Of a DNA stretch of 64,000 bases, positions 58,773-64,000 are shown in pieces. The position numbers and the translations under genes were made by a program. The DNA is taken from contig CM027377.1 of the NCBI GenBank assembly GCA_015680905.1, forward strand, positions 12,238,501 through 12,302,500. The letters run 5' to 3'. How positions within the stretch are numbered: position 1 is the stretch's first letter; every line of letters starts with the position of its first letter. This DNA is from Coptis chinensis (lineage: Eukaryota > Streptophyta > Magnoliopsida > Ranunculales > Ranunculaceae). The notes under the pieces were generated by a model. That model saw only the letters and a list, made by a program, of their open reading frames with translations. It was not told where the DNA came from and did no database searches.

Positions 58773-59750
58773 TTGCTAGGTTTTATCATGGTAAGGTGTC
58801 GTCCATTCATGAGGGGAGAAGGAAGCATGAGAGAAACGCCTCCTCTGATAATGGAGAGGATGGAGTTTGAACCTCACGTGCATGGTGATCGCGGGAAGAG
58901 GAAAGCTGCTGCTGTAGAGGCGAAGGGTCATAAACGACCTAGGAAGGTTTGGGCGCCCACCGGCGCATTATATGTTTAGGTCGCCCCGCCGGTAGTAGCG
59001 ACATCGATCGATCATCACGCCGCCATGAGTGTAGCGACTTGAGGCAAGGTCGCCCGATCGCAGGTGAGAGTTCGCCCTCTACTTGTGGTGATGTGGGGAG
59101 CCGAATTCTACTACATGGGAAGACGGAAAGAAGCGTATGGTGAAACGCCGGACTATAGCTTCCACTCGGCCCATAGCGACCAGCGCCTCGGGCGGGGATC
59201 GTACTGGATGGTGATAAGGCAGAGGTGAAAGATGAGGACATGAAGACGTTGCTGGGGACGATGGATATGGCCGCTTGTTTGGTAAGTTTAAGACACACTA
59301 GGTTGTTATGTCGGTTACCCAGGCAAACTGATTCTTTGACTTTGTTCGTGCAGTTTCTTGCAGGATATGATAAGTTGAAAAAAGCTGTCCAAAACACCGA
59401 GACTGATGATGACCCTCACGTCGAGCTAGGGTGTATGCGAGCTGCATGGGGGGCTGATAAGAGAAAGCTGGAAGTGATGACTACCAAGTACCAGAACGTT
59501 ATGGCTGAGAATGCTGTGTTAGTGAACGGACGGACTGAGCTAGAAAGGGAATTAGCTGTGGTGATTTGCTTATGCTAAGAAATGTCAGAAAGTGGCGCGC
59601 AAGAAAGCCAAGAAGGCGCATTAATCGAAGCCCGCATATCGCCTACGCTGCTCTGGACGAGAAGTATGACACCTTGAAGAAAGCTACTGTAGGCGATGAA
59701 CAAGGGCAGGGGATGCGTGTGATGTTGAGATCTGCCCGCACAATCGCTTT
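58773..59750 (+). pseudogene. second, partial antisense ORF (coiled-coil part), decayed
   Basis: The frame from 58773 holds a basic region (RGKRKAAAVEAKGHKRPRKV) and then breaks. Around 59225 it resumes as KDEDMKTLLGTMDMAACL, followed by a GTAAGT donor (59282), a GTGCAG acceptor (59352) and FLAGYDKLKKAVQ with an extended helical segment (AAWGADKRKLEVMTTKYQNV, then AENAVLVNGRTELERELA). The exon-intron pattern mirrors the end of the first antisense ORF (DACVYL, intron, GFRKLKEIA), so this is a diverged duplicate without the N-terminal domain. Function unknown. Confidence 0.5.
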
Positions 59751-59853
59751 CAACGGTAGCGCACCAAAAATAAGCATGTCGTCACTGAGATTTGATGATG
59801 CGATCTACTTTTGTCTCTGTCAGCCAGAAATTATAAGTGTTGTTTACATTTTC

Positions 59854-60022
59854 CTCTCTTATATGAGAGTTAACAATAGAGTCGGTCTTCGGGCTTGCCC
59901 GAAAGCGGTTCACCTTTTTTTATTCAGAGAACTGGTTTCCACGAAAGTGGCAGTTCGATACTTTGTTAATTTTTGTAATGAACACCGATCTGGATTTTCT
60001 GGGTAATCCCAGCAGATCGGTG
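59854..60022 (+). other. hairpin cassette B, downstream of the second antisense ORF
   Basis: CTCTC/GAGAG (59854-59869); TTCGGGC/GCCCGAA (59888-59903); GAACTG-CCAC/GTGG-CAGTTC with a GAAA loop (59929-59956); and a 40-nt hairpin (59983-60022) with a 10-bp outer stem (CACCGATCTG with CAGATCGGTG), a one-sided GATTTT bulge, a 5-bp inner stem CTGGG/CCCAG and loop TAAT. The order and spacing match cassette A, while the paired bases differ in a compensating way. Confidence 0.75.
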
Positions 60023-60149
60023 GATGTAGTTGTTGTGACGAATGGTCATATAATGTTATTGGTTATGTTCTGCATGCATGTTGTCGTGTACTCGTGTGTA
60101 ACTAGCGCTACGCTTTATGATTTTAGAAATATGCATCCCGCCATCTAGT

Positions 60150-60930
60150 CGCCATGTATAAGTCCTCGGCGTGATCGAGAGGCTATGTAGCCCGTGAAAT
60201 ATAAAATATAGGTCCTTGACGTGACAAGAATTGGAGAGGCTATGTAGCCTCGAGCTCCGGAGAGTCGCCTACTCGAGAGAGCGTTCTCGTTTAGTCGATC
60301 CTAGAAATATAGGTCCTTGACGTGACAAGAATTGGAGAGGCTATGTAGCCCTCGTGAGCTCCGGAGAGTCTTTCGCTTTCGGAGAGGCGCTCTCGTTTAG
60401 TCGATCCTAGAAATATAGGTCCTCGATGTGACAAGAATTGGAGAGGCTATGTAGCCTGTGAGCTCCGGAGAAATCGCCGCTTCGCGGAGAAGTTCTCGTT
60501 TAGTCGATCCTAGAAATATAGGTCCTCGATGTGACAAGAATTGGAGAGGCTATGTAGCACGTGTGAGCTCCCGAGATCTTAGAAATATAGGTCCTTTAAG
60601 AGAGCGTTCTCGTTTAGTCGATCCTAGAAATATAGGTCCTCGACGTGACAAGAATTGGAGAGGCTATGTAGCCTGTGAGCTCCGGAGAGCTGTCTGCTCG
60701 CGGAGAGCGTTCTCGTTTAGTCGATCCTAGAAATATAGGTCCTCGACGTGACAAGAATTGGAGAGGCTATGTAGCCCGTGAGCTCCGGAGAGCTCGGGAG
60801 AGCGTTCTCGCTTAGTCGATCCTAGAAATATAGGTCCCTCGACGCGACAAAAATTGGAGAGGCTATGTAGCCCGTGAGCTCGGAGAGAGCGTTCTCGAAG
60901 TAGGTCCTCGGGACTATGTAGCGTGAGCTT
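60150..60930 (+). repeat. tandem array of ~95-114-bp units in the retrotransposon
   Basis: The block TCGATCCTAGAAATATAGG, followed by TGACAAGAATTGGAGAGGC and TATGTAGCC, recurs at about 60295, 60401, 60504, 60618, 60721 and 60816, with partial copies at both ends. Units vary in length at a GC-rich GAGCTCCGGAGAG segment. Such arrays are common between pol and the 3' region of Tat-type elements. Confidence 0.88.
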
Positions 60931-61089
60931 CGGAGAGCTATCGATGAGTCGGATGAGCGGAAGTAGACTCGGTCGAGGAGGACGTTTGGATGCCAGTAAA
61001 TGGAATAGCTTATACTAGGTAACATAAAAAATAAAGTTGAAACTGATCGATAGTGCTTAAAAAAAACAGAATATACAACAACAAAGGTT

Positions 61090-64000
61090 TTATTGATAAA
61101 ATCGTTTCAGCAGATAAGTATTCCATGGGCGAGGTAACAATTTCCTTCGAGTTTTTATCCAAGACTCCGCTGCCCACAACACGCTCTACTATGTACGCAC
61201 CTTCCCAATTAGGGGCTACTTTGGAATCGCCTTGCGTCTTTTTTGAGCACCGGATCGCCAGCCGGAATGATCGAGGATGCACTCGCTTATTGTAGGAGTT
61301 CTTCGTGGTTTGTTGATAAGATGCGACTCGATGGTGGCTAAGTCACACCGCTTCTTTGAGCAAATCGACCTCGTGCTAAGACGAATCATTGTGTCCAGTT
61401 TCAACGAGCTCGGACCGAAGTCAGTGTGAGTGTCACCGGTGGGAATGATGTACTTCTGTGCCATAACACAAGGAGAATGGAGATTCGCCGGTACTGGACC
61501 GAGCTGTGGTGCGATGAGCCCACAAGATGTTCTCCAACTGGTTCGGCCATTGACTTTTGTTCTTTTCAATCTTTTTCTTCAAATTTTCTAAGATGGCCTT
61601 GTTACTTGTTTCCGCTTGACCATTACTCTGAGCGTACTGTGGAGTAGAAAATGCATGAACTATCTTCCATTTTGCTAGAAATTCTTTAACGGTTCGACCT
61701 TTGACATGACGAGTGTATGTGGCAACCCAAATCTGGTGATGATATGAGTCCAGATGAAATTGCGGACATGCGATTCTTTAACATATGCTAAAGGAATGAC
61801 CTCGACCCACTTGGTGAAATAGTCAGTTGCCGCTAAGACGAACCGAAAACCAGTGCTTTTCTGGGGGACGAATGGTCCCATAATGTCCATGCCCCACATG
61901 TGAAATGGCCATGGGCTTGCTATATTGATCAGCTCGCGTGCGGGCTGAATGATGTTGTGGCCGAATGTTTGACATTTTAAGCACTTGAGAACGTATGCTT
62001 TGGCATCGGTTTGCATACGGGGCCAGAAGTAGCCTTGGAAAATTGCCTTGTGGGCTAAAGAACGACCTCCGGCATGGTTTCCACATTCTCCCTCATGGAT
62101 TTCGGCAAATATCAATTGTCCCTGCTCTGGAGTAATACATCGCAAGTGCGGTCCACCAGCAGATTTTCTAAACAACTTATTGTGTAACACGCAATAACGA
62201 CGTGCTTGATATTGGATCTGTCTAGCTTTGGCACGCTCTACAAGGAGCGTGCCCTGATGGATGTAGTCCATGATGGGCTGCATCCAGATCTGGCGCAACT
62301 GATCTTCGGAGAGAGGGATCAGATCGGCTATAAGTAGGGCATGCTCGACCTGATATGCAGGTCGGTCGATCACCTCGATAAGGAGTTGTCGTGGAACGCA
62401 ACTCGATGTTTGAGTGGCTAGGTAAGCTAGGCTGTCTACGTGACGGTTCTCATCACGCAAAAAATGGTGTATGGTAGATTTCTGAAAAGAAGGCAACAAA
62501 TGATGAACGACCTGAAGATACTTCGAAAGATTACCTTCTTGAGTAGTGTACTCTTTAGCAATCTGGCGAACGACCAGTTGCGAGTCACTAAAGACTTGAA
62601 GCTCTTGCACACCGAGTTGTAGCGCCATACGAAGGCCCATGATCGCCGCCAGATTCACTACCAGTATTGAAGATCGCGGTCGAAATCGAACTTATTTTTC
62701 GACCATAAGTCCTTCGGGAGATACTAAGACGACTCCGATGCCACTCCCTCCGGGGTTGCTAGATCCATCTACAAAGAGAGACCAGAGTGATTTGACACGC
62801 TCTTTGTCAACAACAATCTCCATCTCTGGTTCCCAGTGTGGGTCCTGAACAAGGAAATCGGCGAGGAAGTCGGCTACGACTTGACCTTTTTGAGAGGTAC
62901 GAGGTACAGTGTTCACCAAGCTCCTCGGCCCATACGGCCATGCGAGTAGTCTTGTTTTCTTTGTGGAGAAGTTTCTTCAATGGGAGGTTGGTCAGTACGC
63001 TGATCGGATGTGCTTAAAAGTACGGCCTGAATTTTCTAGCCGAATACACCAAAGCAAGTACGGCTCGTTCAAGGAAAGAATAATTTTTCTCAGCTGGCGT
63101 GAGCGTCTTACTTGTGAAGTAGATCGGCTTTTCGGAATTGTTATCCTCTTTGAAGATAACTGAGCTGAGGGCGAAATCTGATACTGCCAGGTATAGCCCC
63201 AGTGTCTCTCCATCGACTGGTGTGGCTAAGATGGGAGGCGTGGTGAGGTATTCTTTGAGAGTGGCGAATGCTTGGTGGCATTGATCAGTCCATGAGAACG
63301 GCTCGCCTTTCTTGAGGAGTTGTAGGAACGGACGACATTTGTCAGACGCCCTGGATATGAATCGATTAAGTGCAGCGACCATACCTGACAACTTCTGTAT
63401 CTGCTTCTTTGTCTGTGGATCAGGCATGTCTAAGAACGCTCTGATTTGGTCTGGATTCGCTTCGATCCAGCCACGCTGTGACACCTGATATCCGAGGAAT
63501 TTACTAGAGGACGCTCCAAAGAGGCATTTCTCTGGGTTCAACTTCATTCGAGTGCGGCGCAATCTGGAGAACGCTTGCTCAAGGTGAGTAATATGGTCGA
63601 CTGCTTTTTTGCTTTTGAGGACCATGTCGTCGATGTAAACTTCCATGGTCTCTCCTAACATGTCCTGGAACATGTCAGTTACCAGACGCTGATATGTCGC
63701 TCCGGCGTTCTTAAGGCCGAACGGGAGGACGTTATAACAATAAATTCCTTGTTCGGTAATGAACGAGGTCTTCTCTTGATCTTCCTCAGCGAGTGGGATT
63801 TGATTGTATCCGGCCAGACGCATCCATAAAGAAAGAAGTTCATGCCCGCAAGTCTGGTCGACAAGGCGGTCAATGCGTGGTAGGGGAAAACTATCTTTCG
63901 GTGTTTCTTGATTGACATTCGTGAAATCGACGCATAGGCGAACAGTTCCATTCTTTTTGGGGACCGCCACGATGTTAGCGACCCAATCGGGGTATTCCAC
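61090..64000 (-). pseudogene. Tat-type pol: reverse transcriptase, two RNase H domains, integrase (5' part off window)
   Basis: Reading on the minus strand from the right edge: RT with VAVPKKNGTVRLCVDF, LPRIDRLVD, YNVLPFGLKNAGATYQ, VYIDDMVLKSK (catalytic YIDD near 63620) and FLGYQVS; then the RT-linked RNase H (ETLGLYLAVSDFALSSV, YFTSKTLTPAEKNYS) to a stop at 63014. A second, archaeal-type RNase H follows (LFVDGSSNPGGSGIGVVL; FSDSQLVVRQI), then the integrase: HEGECGNHAGG and CLKCQ zinc site, WGMDIMGPF with the first Asp, ATDYFTKWVE. Around 61690 a small deletion removes the second catalytic Asp block and shifts the frame; the sequence continues as EFLAKWKIVHAFSTPQYAQS, NGQAE with the catalytic Glu, WAHRTTARSSTGESPF, then a C-terminal NWEGAYIVERVVG region ending at a TAA near 61090. 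Several stops and shifts: inactive. Confidence 0.92.

Larger units (their letters stand above)
54774..64000 (-). mobile_element. Ty3/gypsy LTR retrotransposon of Tat/Retand type, 3' half, decayed
   Basis: On the minus strand the order is pol (to 61090), a tandem-repeat spacer, a long region with plus-strand ORFs, a polypurine tract and a 3' LTR. A second RNase H between the RT-RNase H and the integrase, and antisense ORFs between pol and the 3' LTR, are marks of the Tat lineage (Ogre/Retand). The 5' half (gag, protease, 5' LTR) lies beyond the right edge. Base composition is clearly GC-richer than the flanking DNA. Stops and frameshifts in pol make it non-autonomous now. Confidence 0.85.

Overview
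This window is nuclear DNA from a flowering plant, most likely a eudicot. The introns are small, AT-rich and GT-AG, the gene families are plant-specific (GAUT, MUB, plant GH79, NLR, RLP4, plant calmodulin-binding protein), and transposable elements of almost every plant class are layered over one another. Only three genes look intact: a MUB gene (18.0-19.6 kb, +), a GH79 heparanase-like gene (26.4-30.2 kb, -) and a calmodulin-binding-domain gene (48.3-49.9 kb, -). A fourth, the 3' part of a GAUT13/14-type galacturonosyltransferase (1.07-3.24 kb, +), carries one apparent 1-nt frameshift.

Layout. 0-3.2 kb: GAUT 3' exons. 5.7-11.5 kb: two exons of a decayed RBR-type E3 ligase (-), whose intron holds a Harbinger-type MITE (TTA duplication) that is itself split by a 4.86-kb Helitron full of minisatellites. 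11.6-12.0 kb: a clean hAT MITE. 12-17.5 kb: gene-poor, with a DEAD-box helicase relic and a mini-Helitron. 18-19.6 kb: MUB. 21.6-22.8 kb: an unknown gene fragment with internal duplications, flanked by direct repeats. 23.2-30.2 kb: two tail-to-tail GH79 paralogs, the left one frameshifted just before its catalytic nucleophile. 30.9-34.75 kb: a dead two-gene PIF/Harbinger transposon with a related MITE inserted at its end. 34.8-37.2 kb: a minus-strand Helitron carrying an RLP4 fragment. 38.8-39.3 kb: a 77-bp tandem array. 41-47.2 kb: a decayed NLR locus; a 5'-truncated LINE sits in what looks like the first NLR exon, and separate LRR and winged-helix fragments lie downstream. 47.6-48.1 kb: a palindromic Harbinger MITE. 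48.3-52 kb: calmodulin-binding-protein gene whose 5'UTR intron hosts another TIR element.

54.8-64 kb: the 3' half of a GC-richer Ty3/gypsy element of Tat/Retand type on the minus strand, consisting of decayed pol (RT, RNase H, second RNase H, integrase), a ~100-bp tandem array, two plus-strand antisense-ORF regions, a polypurine tract and a 3' LTR. The most striking structure in the window is here: a 40-nt hairpin follows each antisense ORF region. Both copies have the same geometry (10-bp stem, 6-nt one-sided bulge, 5-bp stem, 4-nt loop), yet 7 of the 15 pairs differ and all remain paired, which is a covariation signature.

The genes do not form a pathway. GAUT and GH79 proteins both act on cell-wall or secretory-pathway glycans, but I see no evidence that they are co-organised. 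The window is best read as a dispersed-gene region shaped by transposition, gene-fragment capture and decay.
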